Shown piece by piece: positions 35,339 to 46,199 of a stretch of DNA of 64,000 nucleotides. The notes below the pieces were generated by a model. That model had not been told where the DNA came from. It did not search any database and saw only the letters and a program-made list of their open reading frames with translations. Origin of the DNA: Varroa destructor (lineage: Eukaryota; Arthropoda; Arachnida; Mesostigmata; Varroidae). The stretch is taken from contig NW_019211455.1 in NCBI RefSeq assembly GCF_002443255.2, positions 7,101,959 through 7,165,958 of the forward strand, given 5' to 3'. Every line of letters begins with the position of its first letter. The stretch's first letter is position 1. A program made the translations under genes and the position numbers.

Positions 35339-38300
35339 CTATAGAAGTCGTTTCTCGAGTATTTCAAACATCGTGCGCTGCCTAAAATATGCCATGTCTT
35401 TCTGCGTAAAATTGATCTTCGCGGCCCTCGTCACGTATTCAGCAAACCGGCAAGCAAACATTCCACAATCAGACCCGTTTTGCTGTTGCGGAATATCCTT
35501 ACGGTTCAAGGTCCTCCACCCGTCTACGTTGAGTTCAATTTTCTTTTTGTCACGGGACTCTTCCTGAACCCACATGAACAAAGACTTCAGACACTCATCA
35601 TTATCACCACCCATTGAATCATAGTACTCAATGGAGCTCAGCCTAAAGTCGATAACAGCTAGGCACCAGTGCATGCCAAGATGGACCGGTACAAGTAGAA
35701 TATCCTTAGAAAACACGTCCACTCGTTTCGTCCACCGCTGGACGCCTTTATAGCCTTCGGTACGTAGCCTCTCGTAGAAAAATGTACTAAAGCTATATAC
35801 CTTAGGTAACTTTTCATCTTTCTCGCTTCTGTCAGCTAACATTGCAAAATAGAAATTAATAATCGAATCATTTAACCAGTTCAAACCCTCAAGTTTATGT
35901 AAATCGCCCCGCGTGATTCGTAATTTAAACTCTTCGACAACTAATCGACTGTGATCAGCTATCCGTAAAGCTTTGTCAATGCAATTCCTCATCTCATTTG
36001 TTAAAGGTGGCGTCTGAGGCGATAGCACTAATATGATTGGCTGGGCTAGTTGACCTTGCACGTTTCGTCGATTTTCTGCCAATTTGGCAACAAGCCGTTG
36101 ATTTGCCGCTGTCTCACGGAACCGATCCTCCTCAAACTGATCGAGCTCCTTTTTTAACAGCTGAAGACACAAACCGTCTCCTAACACTTTCCTTGGCGAC
36201 TGTCGAATGGGTTCGCTTTTATCAATGGCATCGGTACTAACTGCAACTGGAGTCAGTTCGGTTTGAGTACTTTGTGATTTCTTTTCCCCGAGACTAAGCA
36301 AATCTGATATGGGCATGAACGTTAATGATGATTTATATGTATTTACTCCGTTCTCTCTCCTATCTGTTTTCCGTTTGAAATTGACCTAGAAACCAAAGAA
36401 AATACCCATCGTTGGTTAGTCTCGTGAAATTTAATTTGCATCTAGCCTTGCTTGTTTCAGAATACAGTTTCTTACAATAGATAAACTGACAAACTCTGTC
36501 ATAACATAGTCTACCACTTAAATATTGATTTACGATTATAACTTCTCCAGCGAGAATAATTAAGGAACAACAAGTTGCTAATCTGTCGGCTTACCGCTTG
36601 CTTCCTATAGATATTCGGCAAATCGCGTCTGAAAAATTCGAGGTAGCTTTTACCGTCAACATTAGGTATATGCGGCGGTTTGTGGTACGACGCAAATCGT
36701 GACCGATCTCTTGAGGACGACGCCGGCGTCGCTCTCTTAGTTCTTGGAGCTTTCGCGTCATAACCTTCCATTAATTTCGGCGAAGGCATAGCTACATCCG
36801 TAGCATAACCAGCAGTTTTTAAGCCGAAGGATCCAAGATGTCGGTATAAGGGCTTCTCTAACGGCGGATTATCACCGATGGTTTGAATACCATCATCGCT
36901 GCCATTACCGTTGGTCGTGTCAATACACTCGGTCGTTTCGATGACACGAGGAATGGGCGTCCGCGTTTGCTGAGCTGCCCACTGTCCGATCTGGTTGAGT
37001 ATGTAATTGTCCGTCCGAGGCAATATGGCCTCGGTCATGAGCGCCAACCTGTAATAGGGCCCGCTAGGACGGCCCGACTGTTCGTTCCCCATCGCCTTTC
37101 CCTGAAAATAGGACATTATAGCTCTTACTATGACGCTAAAAATACCAAGCAAATGAAGCTATTCAAAAATAATGCAATATTTAGGTCAGTAACTCTGAAA
37201 CTTTTCTTCCTTTTTAAAACTGTAACTCACGGACACAGTATAGAAAACGCACAAATATGAAGGAATTAATTACTGACAAATAAGCGTACAAATTATTATA
37301 AATGATATTATTATAAATTATATAACTCCGGTGAAAAAATGTTCAAAATTTCGCTCTACTTCAGCGATTTGGTATGTCATAGCAGTCTGACAACCCACAA
37401 ACGAGACGCCCCTTCGGAGAAACATAATACACAGTAAAATTCAATACTTCTTAATCTTAAAAAATTCGGCCAGTTTAGTGATCTAATTACATGAAATGCT
37501 ACACACAATATACTGCACAAATGAATGGATTATCAGCTATTCTACATACTTGTACGTACTCTGTTAATGCAGCTTTCACGTGAATTGAGCCAACATAAAC
37601 CGTTAACATAACTAAAAATTTGTGCGTTACTAAATCTGACAAATTCTAGAGGCAATTCAAAGGAAACTGAACATGTACAACTGATTTATTTTAATTTAAC
37701 GAAGGTGTTATGTGGGTGAAAAGTATATTTTAGATCGCAAACTGTCAAAATGCCATGTATTTATTATTACAGTGCCCAAGTAAAATTATAATGTACGTAA
37801 ATTAGCATCTAAAATTTCCTTAACTAATGCACTCTATCCAAGATGTGTACTGTTCTAGTTTCTTAAGTTAATCACCTGAGGACAACAACGGTTCTGTAAT
37901 TGCAGCTAGTTTTCGGGCGATATATATATAGAGTCTCTTTCACAAATTTCGTCATCTTGCTTACTTTTACTATAGAAATTTATCATTAAAGTGCACAGGA
38001 CCAACTAAAATATAGAAATTGAAAGCCTCCTACTTGTTTTCTTAAACAGTTAAAAACACATTTCGTAAAAAGATTACCACTATCTGAATAGAGCTTACAC
38101 TGAAAGAATATTTGATAGAAATAAATTTCTCCAATAATTTCAGATAGTATAAATACATAAAGAAACGCATATCACATAGCAACTTATGGTTCAAAATACC
38201 ATTTGGTTCGAAAAGAAAACGTCTAATATCGAGCGTATGTACATTTAACACCCGCTACAGCCGCCTCCCCTGACAACGGTAACACACATAGTTCGAAAAA

Positions 38301-38363
38301 CAACACAGGTGAGAAATACAATTCGCTCATTGGAAAAATAGTAAAAAAAGAACTTACCTTCAT
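35339..38363 (-). CDS. SENP/Ulp1-type SUMO-specific cysteine protease (C48)
   Basis: Cleaves SUMO from substrates and matures SUMO precursors, usually at the nucleus or nuclear envelope. The minus-strand exons are 38358-38363 (only Met-Lys), 36595-37101 and 35339-36385, joined in phase 0, for 519 residues. The N-terminal half is a disordered, Ser/Thr-rich region with no clear domain. The last exon holds the whole catalytic domain, from about residue 335: LNWLNDSIINFYFAML, then His410 in GMHWCLAV, Asp427 in EYYDSMGG, the oxyanion Gln472 and Cys478 in QQQNGSDCGMFAC. All catalytic residues are intact. The domain resembles the SENP1/SENP2 branch. The start is the least sure part: an ATG in exon 2 (AMGNEQSG) is an alternative that loses four residues. 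Confidence 0.93.
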
Positions 38364-38820
38364 GGGGCAGGCGAGCAAAAAAGCAGGACGATAATCCGTT
38401 GCCAGTCGCTTCTGCTGGCGGTTTACTTAAGGAAACCGTTATCTCACCAGTTTCCGAATTCAGAATTCGGCATTTGCGTAAACAAAAAGAGTGTCACTGT
38501 TTTCTAGTAGTCTTTCATTACAACATATTTTGTCGTGTTATATTTTCTGCTAGAAGAACCGACAGCAAAACATCGGACTCCTCGGCTGACACTGAATCTG
38601 CTATTACTTCGACCCATTAGCGTTACCATTTGTACACACAATTGCCAGAAGTAGCGGCAATCGAAACAAAACGTCTCCAAGACCGATATCAACATAGTTC
38701 TTCAGCAACAACAAGCTAAATTCGAAACCACTCGGAATAGATTTCGAAGCGGGCACGACGCCCGCCGACGTTTGAACATCGTTTGAAATCTTCCTCGGCA
38801 ATGCGTGAAATTACCTCGTA
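38364..38820 (-). promoter_or_regulatory. Probable 5' UTR and promoter of the SUMO protease gene
   Basis: The 5' exon ending AAG|GTAAGT at 38358 extends upstream through sequence richer in CG than its surroundings (38560-38810). The frame of the start codon has a stop about 70 nt upstream, which supports translation beginning at 38363. Short open frames here (38504-38695, 38604-38801) have no recognised domain and are treated as UTR. No core promoter motif is obvious. Confidence 0.4.
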
Positions 38821-40464
38821 GTTAAAATCATCGAGACTATATTTATATCAGCACCATAAAAAGTTTAAAAGACAAATAGCAATACAAAAAATATGACAAT
38901 TCTTAGAGTATTATATTAACTAAATATCCATTTATACAGTAGATAAAGAATGTTTATGATACTGTATGTCTAGTATGTTTTTCTTATATATATACATATA
39001 TTATCTTACTGTATAAGAGCTATTGATTAGTGCTGTAGATACGTATTGGCCGAATAAGTCTATGTAAGTTTTTCATATACCCCCGTTGTTTGTTAAGGGT
39101 CGCAGTGACTTTATCTCGATTCTACTTTGGTTAGGCTGGCAGGGGAGATTCAACTTCATAACAAATAGATGATGACGATTTGAATATAGCACATGAAATA
39201 CTTGCATAAGCAAAATACTTCCTGGCTTACGTAAGTTTTGCTATATTATTCGCTAAAGTACGGGTCAGCCACTGTCACAAAAATTTCAGACTATTTCATG
39301 TTAGAATGACAACAGGCGATGTCTTTATCTTGACGTCGCCCTTAAAAAATGCGAATCAATGTTTTTTTTTTCAAATATTTAACTGTTGAACTTCACCCGA
39401 TAATAATAGATCTCAAATAACACAAGCAACCTATTCTAGTCGGTGCCCAGCATTCGTCATATATCGTGCATGAACAACCATAGAATCTCATACTGAGCTA
39501 ACATTAAATTATTTATTAAATAAATTATCCTCTAAATTTGCGGAAATTTCGTAGGTTAATAGAAATTTAGGTTTTGTGTCAAAACGTACGTACTAAACAA
39601 AGTCATTTCTAACACCGATCGGCCAATACACGTTCCAGCCCATATGTATACACAAAACAGCAACAGTTCCACTTAACGAATCCTCCGAAGTTATTGATTT
39701 AGCTTTTCCTCTTGTAGTCAAAAGTATCCTTTAGTATCTACCTCTATAGATTTTACGATACGTCTAAAATTGAAGGCGAGTAAACTACGTAGATCACAGA
39801 CTTGTCTTTTATTGTCATTATTTTTTATTTCCATAGGTTTATTAAATTTACAATACGCAATCTAATTTAATCCTATGTACATAACACTGAATACAACATT
39901 TGAATCTTTCTCCCGTCTGAGGGAACAACCCCGAACCGTCTCTCTATTGATTATACTGGCCACGTAACTTCGTTCCTGACCGCATATACGCAAACAACTA
40001 AAAAGTCCGTCGGCGTAAACAAACATCCTTCCGCAAGTATCTTCCTCTATTTATTTGTCTGTTTGCGATCCTCTCTTACGCAAGTTATCCCGCAGGAAGC
40101 GCTCAACAGAATGACACAGTTTCAGATATGCCCATATACAGTACTACGAAACGTCGAAACTTATGAGAGCTTTACGGTTTGATAGGTTGTATTATAGTAG
40201 GTCTATTGATTTACTTAGTTTTGTCTTTAGTGTGCGTATAGACGGCTTTGTCTACGTGTAGGTATCTATGAACCCGGGAATGTTTATTATACGTTTCTAA
40301 TTTACTACTGTACAAACAATATCTTTGTTGGATTTCACAACTTCGCATGCGGGTCAATCAGAGTCTGAAGAAACATGTTTCCAGTGCGCTACACGTTATC
40401 GTATGTTGTTCGAAAATGTGCGTTCTTTACATAGCATCACCGCATGCGTACGACTGCGCTGTTC
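38821..40464. other. Intergenic region, no recognised gene
   Basis: AT-rich, with a short (TA)n stretch near 38985. There are no conserved ORFs, RNA genes or transposon motifs. The rightmost part is likely the 3' UTR of the SOSS-B gene. Confidence 0.45.
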
Positions 40465-40470
40465 TTTATT
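40465..40470 (-). promoter_or_regulatory. Possible poly(A) signal of the SOSS-B gene
   Basis: AATAAA on the minus strand, about 385 nt past the SOSS-B stop codon at 40856. Confidence 0.4.
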
Positions 40471-40855
40471 ACACTGCTAGAAATAGGTGGACGTTGTCCC
40501 CAACACTCCGTTAATTGATCCCCGCGCCGTAGAGAGTACCCAGCTAAATAAAGGCAAACAGCTTTGTGGAAAGAAGTGATTTCAAATAAAAAAGAAAATT
40601 CAATCCGGTAGAAATTCGGTTGTTACGAGTCGATTCATCGCGGACAAATGAGTATCCTCAGAGAACTTTTTTTGGCCGAAAAGGTGCTTCTGCCATCCCA
40701 GTCCATGTCACTGAGTTTTTGAAATATCTCGTCTCTTTTCTTCTTCGCGCTGTTTGTCATTGTCAGTTTAGTAGTAACCGTAGTACTAATAATAAATGTA
40801 ATAATAACAATTGGATCTCTAAATCTCTACTTCGATATGCCTACTCCAACTACTT

Positions 40856-41452
40856 CTACATTAGCTGCCAGTTTGGTCGCGTATTTCTTGTAGGTACTCC
40901 ACCGGGTCCCGCCGGCTGGGAGCTGGCATTTGGCGGCGGAGGTAGTTTTTGTTGCCTGGAATTTTGAAACGGCGGCCGTTGTCCCTGCGTCGGTCGAGGC
41001 GCGCCGTTGGGCGGACTCGAACGTGACTCCGGATTAAGTTTGTTAGCCATATATTGAAGGAATTCTGGGTTTGGTTCAGATAAATTTGGCGTTTCGGAAA
41101 ATACTAGGCAAAAGTCACCAATCTTTCGCAGGTCGCCGCCCTTTCCAGTGTACAATGTAAGCGAATTTTTGAACAACGACACGTAGCCTTTAGTTAGACG
41201 GCAGATGTCTCCGGGTTCCAAGAGGCGTCCAGCCTCGTTCCACACCGACAAATTAATACTGCCCGTCTTGTCAGCCACCTTACATGATCGAATCTCGTTG
41301 CCATCTTTTGTCGTCGACGCCTTGCCGACTTCAAGCACAATAAACACACAATGCAGATTCTTTAGGCCGGGCTTAAGGTCCCGCAAGTACGTTTGCGGCT
41401 CCAATTTCGCTGGGGCTACGTTACCACCAGGCGTCTGGCCGGTCTCCGGCAT
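40856..41452 (-). CDS. SOSS complex subunit B (single-stranded DNA-binding protein, NABP/SSB1 family)
   Basis: OB-fold protein that binds single-stranded DNA. With the INTS3-type and SOSS-C subunits it forms the SOSS complex at DNA double-strand breaks and works with the Integrator complex. One uninterrupted frame gives 198 residues. The OB fold spans about 16-115: [52 protein letters not shown] and [14 protein letters not shown] all match the family closely. The C-terminus is a disordered Pro/Gln/Asn-rich tail, as in other members. The frame extends upstream to an ATG at 41578. I prefer 41452 (MPETGQTP), which has a purine at -3 and gives the family's usual short N-terminus. The absence of introns is unusual beside its split neighbours. 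Confidence 0.94.
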   Translation of the reverse strand: MPETGQTPGGNVAPAKLEPQTYLRDLKPGLKNLHCVFIVLEVGKASTTKDGNEIRSCKVADKTGSINLSVWNEAGRLLEPGDICRLTKGYVSLFKNSLTLYTGKGGDLRKIGDFCLVFSETPNLSEPNPEFLQYMANKLNPESRSSPPNGAPRPTQGQRPPFQNSRQQKLPPPPNASSQPAGPGGVPTRNTRPNWQLM

Positions 41453-42548
41453 TTCACAACACTCGCGAGGTACCCCGAGGCGCCCGACGATCAATTGGCG
41501 GGGTCCCTTAGTGCGAATAGAACACACGCGAGTCACAGAAAGCGAACTCAATGTAGCACAACAGTAGCTCTTAGGCATTCGTTTTCGCGTTCTATATGAA
41601 ACAACCGACTGCCTGTAGTCTCTTTCATTTCATCAATCATGTGACTAGATGAAGCACCAAGATAAACAGCTGACTATGGGCTGATTTCAACTTATTTGTA
41701 CTTCCACACGTATTTGGGACACATTAATGACGAAGGAACACGCTCAGTCAAAAAGAGATTGGCTCTGAGCGGCTCTTCGTGTTGGTAAAGATACATACTA
41801 CACAAAACATCGTGTCCTATATTGCTGCAAGTTGACCGAAACCCATATGGCTCATTGGCAGGTTCGCTTGAATGACTATGCTGGTGCATGCAATCGATTT
41901 GTAGTGTTAATGCGTACTACGTAATCAATTGTTACCTAATGAGAATTCGTGTGGATATTTAAACGTACCAAACATGCGGTGCTCCCAGTAAACGGTAAAA
42001 TAACGCGCGGAACCAGAATATCAAACTATAAAACTTGTGTTGACGTGGGAATGAGCAAATAATGCCCCATAACAATTAAACAGAAGCCACTAATCTAGCA
42101 GCTCTTGCTTTCGACTCCCTCAAGCGACATCAATTTAAAATACTTCCAAAAAATCATACTAAGCGAAGATAATACTATGTAGAGACTTGAAGCGTTGTAT
42201 CGCAACGAAATTATGAGCAAAAAGTTTTTTTTTATTTAAGGAACTTTTACTGGTAAACGTACCACAGATGCTATATTCGTACGACTGCTGTATTTTTAAT
42301 AGAGCGAATTAACAATTAGTCAGGTGAAACTGTTTCGTTTATATAACAAATATTGGAAATAAGTGTAATTATTGCTAAACCATTTAGAACGCTAGTATGG
42401 TTAGGAACCGAAAAACGTACAAAAATACATTTGTGGTACTTTCATGGTGTGATTGTTCGGCGTATGGCGCTCCGAAGCAGACGACGAGCCTTCCTGAGTC
42501 AACATCAATTCTTTTGCTCCGTGTGTGTGGCAGGGTTTGATTGACGAA
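41453..42548. promoter_or_regulatory. Divergent promoter interval between SOSS-B and RPL15
   Basis: About 1.1 kb separates the two divergent start codons, so both promoters must lie here. A splice acceptor (GTGTGTGTGGCAG at about 42533) just before the RPL15 ATG shows that RPL15 has a non-coding first exon further upstream. I could not place that exon. No TATA box or TOP-like pyrimidine start could be assigned with confidence. Confidence 0.5.
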
Positions 42549-43531
42549 ATGGGAGCTTACAAGTATATGCAAGAGATATGGCGCAAGAAGCAAAGCGAAG
42601 TTATGCGCTTCTTGTTGCGTCTTAGGTGTTGGTACTTTAGGCAGTTGAACCGTGTTCATCGTGCGCCCAGGCCCACCCGACCTGATAAAGCTCGTCGTCT
42701 TGGGTACAAAGCTAAACAAGGTGTGCTAACAAGTCATCACTTAGTGTTATTAAGTTTTAGTAGAAGTTTAACTATAAAATATTTAAAGTGGTTCGATAGG
42801 AGGTTGAAGCTCCTAGTATTTGATTTTAAACGCTCGCTTGGATTACAGGTCACAGATGAGTATTTCGAAGTGCTCGGTTCTTGCCTCGGCCACGTGGTTG
42901 CTATACTGTTTTGGTGTGGTTTATATATATATATGTCTTTCAATGATGATAAGTATCACCACCTTACTGAGAAATCGTGAGGATTATTTGATTCATGCAC
43001 TACCAACTGATGCTTCAGTTTTCCAATATGAATAATATTGTATACACGCAAAGACTAACTGCTGATTTACTACTTATTTTATATGCAGGGTTTGTCATCT
43101 ATCGCACCCGCATCCGCCGTGGTTGCCGCAAACGCCAGGTGCCCAAGGGAGCTACGTATGGCAAGCCTCGCAACCACGGTGTCAACCAGTTAAAGCCGAC
43201 TCGCAATCATCAGGCGATCGCTGAGGGGCGCGTTGGCAAACGCGTGAAGGCCCTTGTGGTGCTAAACTCATATTGGGTGGCTCAGGATGCCACCTATAAG
43301 TACTTCGAGGTTATTTGTGTTGATCCATTCCACAAGGCCATCCGACGCGATCCTCGCATGAATTGGGTGTGCAAACCTGTGCACAAGCATCGCGAACAAC
43401 GTGGCCTTACATCGGTTGGCCGCAAACACCGTGGTCTTGGCAAGGGTCGTCGGTACACGAAGACTATCGGTGGGTCTCGCCGTGCCAGCTGGAAGAGGAG
43501 AAACACCCTCCAGATGCGTCTTAAGCGCTAG
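42549..43531 (+). CDS. RpL15: 60S ribosomal protein L15 (eL15)
   Basis: Structural protein of the large cytosolic ribosomal subunit. Exons 42549-42720 and 43089-43531 are joined in phase 1 (CAAG|GTGTGC, ATGCAG|GG) and give 204 residues, the usual length of animal L15. It starts [19 protein letters not shown] and contains [45 protein letters not shown] [10 protein letters not shown] and KPVHKHRE, and ends with the basic [17 protein letters not shown] tail. Only the ends vary from the family norm. The intron is 368 bp. The gene is divergent from SOSS-B. Confidence 0.97.
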
Positions 43532-43596
43532 AGAAAATGGTAGTACTCTCCTTCGTCATATGGTTGTACAAATACAGCTGGTAATTGGTCATCACC

Positions 43597-43602
43597 AATA
43601 AA
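43597..43602 (+). promoter_or_regulatory. RpL15: Poly(A) signal of RPL15
   Basis: AATAAA 66 nt after the RPL15 stop codon, followed about 30 nt later by a T-rich stretch (GTGTTTTTTTTTCG). Short 3' UTRs are typical of ribosomal protein genes. Confidence 0.7.
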
Positions 43603-43997
43603 CAAACAATTGGTGAAGAGTTTGAAGTGTGCGGTGTTTTTTTTTCGAGAGTGTAACGCCTAATGAGAACGTAGTTGTGAGATCAGGCTAATGGAGGGAA
43701 AATAAGTAGGAAGTTGCCACACGGCAATGTGCTCCAAAAAGCTGTGTACGCCATTTCCACAAGGCGAGGAAATATTTTGTAACACAAAAGTAAGCCGAGC
43801 TCTACAACCGAGCCTAAGCAACGTAGTATGAAATAAGCAAATAGCTGAGCTGTGTTCATTAAAGTTGTATCGGAGTGATGTTATTCTAATGTTTAGAGAG
43901 AGACATATGGACACCAAGGCACTAATGAGAAGCAACTTCCGTTCTCTTTAAAGCACATAACGTTTCAATGTTTCGTAACAGTTAACGCGTCACTTAC

Positions 43998-44126
43998 CGG
44001 AGGATAACTGCATGTAGTTTTAATTGGTATAGAAAGACTCTGGAAATGTGGAGTTCAACCAGGGGCTCTGTGTTGTCTATTTCGACCAAGGAAGGCTTCT
44101 GACTGACGATGGTCAATCGTCCTGCT
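43998..44126 (-). other. Candidate internal exon, unknown gene
   Basis: A 129-bp minus-strand block ends in a perfect donor (CCTCCG|GTAAGT) and follows an AATAG acceptor. Its open frame contains IVSQKPSLVEIDNTEPLVEL. The plus strand is also open across much of it, and no partner exon or family was recognised. Confidence 0.2.
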
Positions 44127-45504
44127 CTATTCTATTAATAATTAGAAATTAACCAATAATTGCAAATAATCATTTCACAGAAATCTAGTACAAAAAAACG
44201 TCAGGTACAAACGTTGGACTTCGCCGAATCTTCGTTGAATGTTACCTCGAAGACCGCCTGAAAAGTAATATTTGGAAATTCAAACAGTTGTGTTTTATAT
44301 CGATTATGTTATTGAACGAAAAGGTTAGGTTCCTATACTTAAGAACCTTTATATTATACATATATATAAGTTATATATAACTTCTATTAGGTCATTACTT
44401 AGACACAAAGAATAATTGGGTTAGTGAATACATATCCATGAACATACGATGGCTTTCGTCGGGTTAAGAAAACTTTTGAACTTTTTTCTGCTGGGTTGGT
44501 CATTTTGAACGTTTTGATTGACGAAACTAGACAGTAGTGCTAACTGCTGGCGTTGGCTCTCATCCAAATTCTAAAGCTGCCTGTTTACCCTTAGAGACTG
44601 ATATGACATGATTTTATTTACAACAGAATATTTGTAATGTAGACTATTTTCGTCTTATTTGAATCTTGTGCGAATGTTTGTGTATACCGACTCAATTACG
44701 TAGTTCGTAGCCAATAGCCAACTTAAAACTTGTACTTTCGAAAAGTACATCGAGTCTTGTTTAGCGGTATGAATTCTATCGTATAACAGATATCCGCATC
44801 TGTGCTCCATGAACGAATTTCTCTTTCTCATCAGGGAGTTCTCGCTAACAAGCTTATTTTTTATCCTTTATTCTCAGACGCTATAATGCTTTTATCTTTA
44901 GATAAATACATTTACCGTATTGTCAGGTAATCTAAGATAGCCTATATTTTCAAAATAGTGAATTCTCATGTACGTGTAGTTAAAAGTACAACGTAGCAAT
45001 TATAATACAGAGAAGGTAATTGTCTCGAAGGTCGTTATCCCGTATAATGAGAGCTCTATTTCTATACTACAAGCGACAAATTGTTTTTTGGAGAATGATT
45101 CGTACAAGCTTTTGTCATCTTTTTTATTAGAGCTAGCACTTTAGCTCTTGGCGAACGTATGTTTTTTCCAAATTCTGTTAAAGAATTTTTACGGCCGGCT
45201 ATTTTACAGCGAGGTCTATAGGAACATAAAATATCTAGTTAAACACTTTTATGTGACTGTACACGGGATGAATACACATTCGTTTTCGTTCGATTTAGTT
45301 TAAAAAGGGTTAAATGAGCAAAATAGTGTGAAAACCTTAATAACCGGTAAACTTGCGGTGCAGGCCGTGGTCAGATTAATTCCAAGTGTTGCGCTCTTCA
45401 AAGCCTAAACAATAACTTCGATTTGCTCTCGAAAAGGGGGTCCAAAAGAGTCGTATATTTTCATTCATTTTATGGAATAATTCTTCCGCGGTTTACGTTT
45501 GAAA
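44127..45504. other. No recognised gene
   Basis: AT-rich intergenic sequence. A short AT palindrome-rich stretch lies near 44350-44385. No ORF, RNA gene or transposon motif can be supported. Confidence 0.45.
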
Positions 45505-45614
45505 CCGCCGTTAGGCATTTCATCAAACGTTTAGCTTCCACTGAGAAACAAAGTTTGTCTATGCTTGGAATCGTATCCAGATAGCCATGTGTCCTATGGT
45601 TAGTAGGTAAATAC
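45505..45614 (+). repeat. Dispersed repeat, copy 3
   Basis: Matches copy 1 at 21655-21766 along its length: GCCGTTAGGCATTTCATCA, then AGCTTCCACTGAGAAACAAA, and the end GGTTAGTAGGTAAAT. It lies directly next to the 3' end of the mariner fossil. It could be part of that element, although the other two copies have no mariner sequence beside them. Confidence 0.55.
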
Positions 45615-45635
45615 TTTACCACAGCAGTTTGCTGC

Positions 45636-46199
45636 GAATGTGTCAATTAGACGTGCCGTCTGGTTCATAGGAGGCAATTCTCAGTGACTTAGACCCTTGC
45701 AGTTACACAAAACGCACAATATATCCTTTTTTAATTTTTTTAGGCTGGATTTTAGGCCTTGGTCTCTCTCCAGAACCATTCACTCAAATCCCTAGTTCAT
45801 GTAGATGTATAAATACCACTTCTGATCGTCGATGACAACGCTGAGAAGAAGTCGGTCATTGTGCTGAAAAGGCCGTAATTCTTTGGTGTATACAAAGAAT
45901 CCATTAGGAACCCAAGCTTCGAGTCTTTGTCAAAACCTAATGAAGTTGAGGTGATTTGCGAAGGTCGTGTGGCAGCCCATCTTTCCGACTAATTCCTGAG
46001 TTGTTTGTCGGCTGTCTTTTTCCAAAAATGCAGGGTCGATAGCGCCGGGGGGCACGCTCTAGATCCCGGACACCGTTCTCAAATCAGTTTTGAGCATTTC
46101 TCTTAGCAATAGTGCTGTTGCCTTAGATAAATCTAATATTTCGGCAGTGCTTTATGCAGAGGAAACGCATAAAACACAAGGTGTTAAAGATGCACTTTT
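45636..46199 (-). pseudogene. Fossil mariner transposase
   Basis: The minus strand reads a mariner-family transposase with stops and at least one frameshift. The N-terminal helix-turn-helix region is near 46100-46199 (HLVFYAFPLHKA). It is followed by TIAKRNAQN with a stop where Trp is expected, then FENGVRDLERAPR, which matches the FxxGxxxxxDxPRxGRP box. After a frameshift near 46030 come DSRQTTQELVGKMG, AWVPNG, VVIDDQKWYLY (first catalytic Asp in the place of TGDEKW), ILCVLCNCKGL and ELPPMNQT. The second catalytic Asp region (HDNARPH) and the rest of the C-terminus are missing. A plus-strand frame at 46090-46335 is only its antisense. No terminal inverted repeats were found. Confidence 0.85.

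Noticed and set aside
36883..37260. 125-codon plus-strand ORF
   Set aside because: It is the shadow of SUMO-protease exon 2, whose splice borders and join to the catalytic exon are clear on the minus strand.
41205..41567. 120-codon plus-strand ORF
   Set aside because: It is the shadow of the SOSS-B coding region, which is strongly conserved on the minus strand.
41453..41578. N-terminal extension of SOSS-B from the upstream ATG at 41578
   Set aside because: The extra 42 residues do not resemble the family, and the ATG at 41452 has the better context. The extension is probably 5' UTR that happens to be open.
42936..43016. C/D-box snoRNA in the RPL15 intron (ATGATGA at 42943, CTGA at 42967 and 43007)
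   Set aside because: Ribosomal protein introns often host snoRNAs and the boxes have fair spacing. However, the flanks do not form a terminal stem and I could match neither guide region to an rRNA segment.
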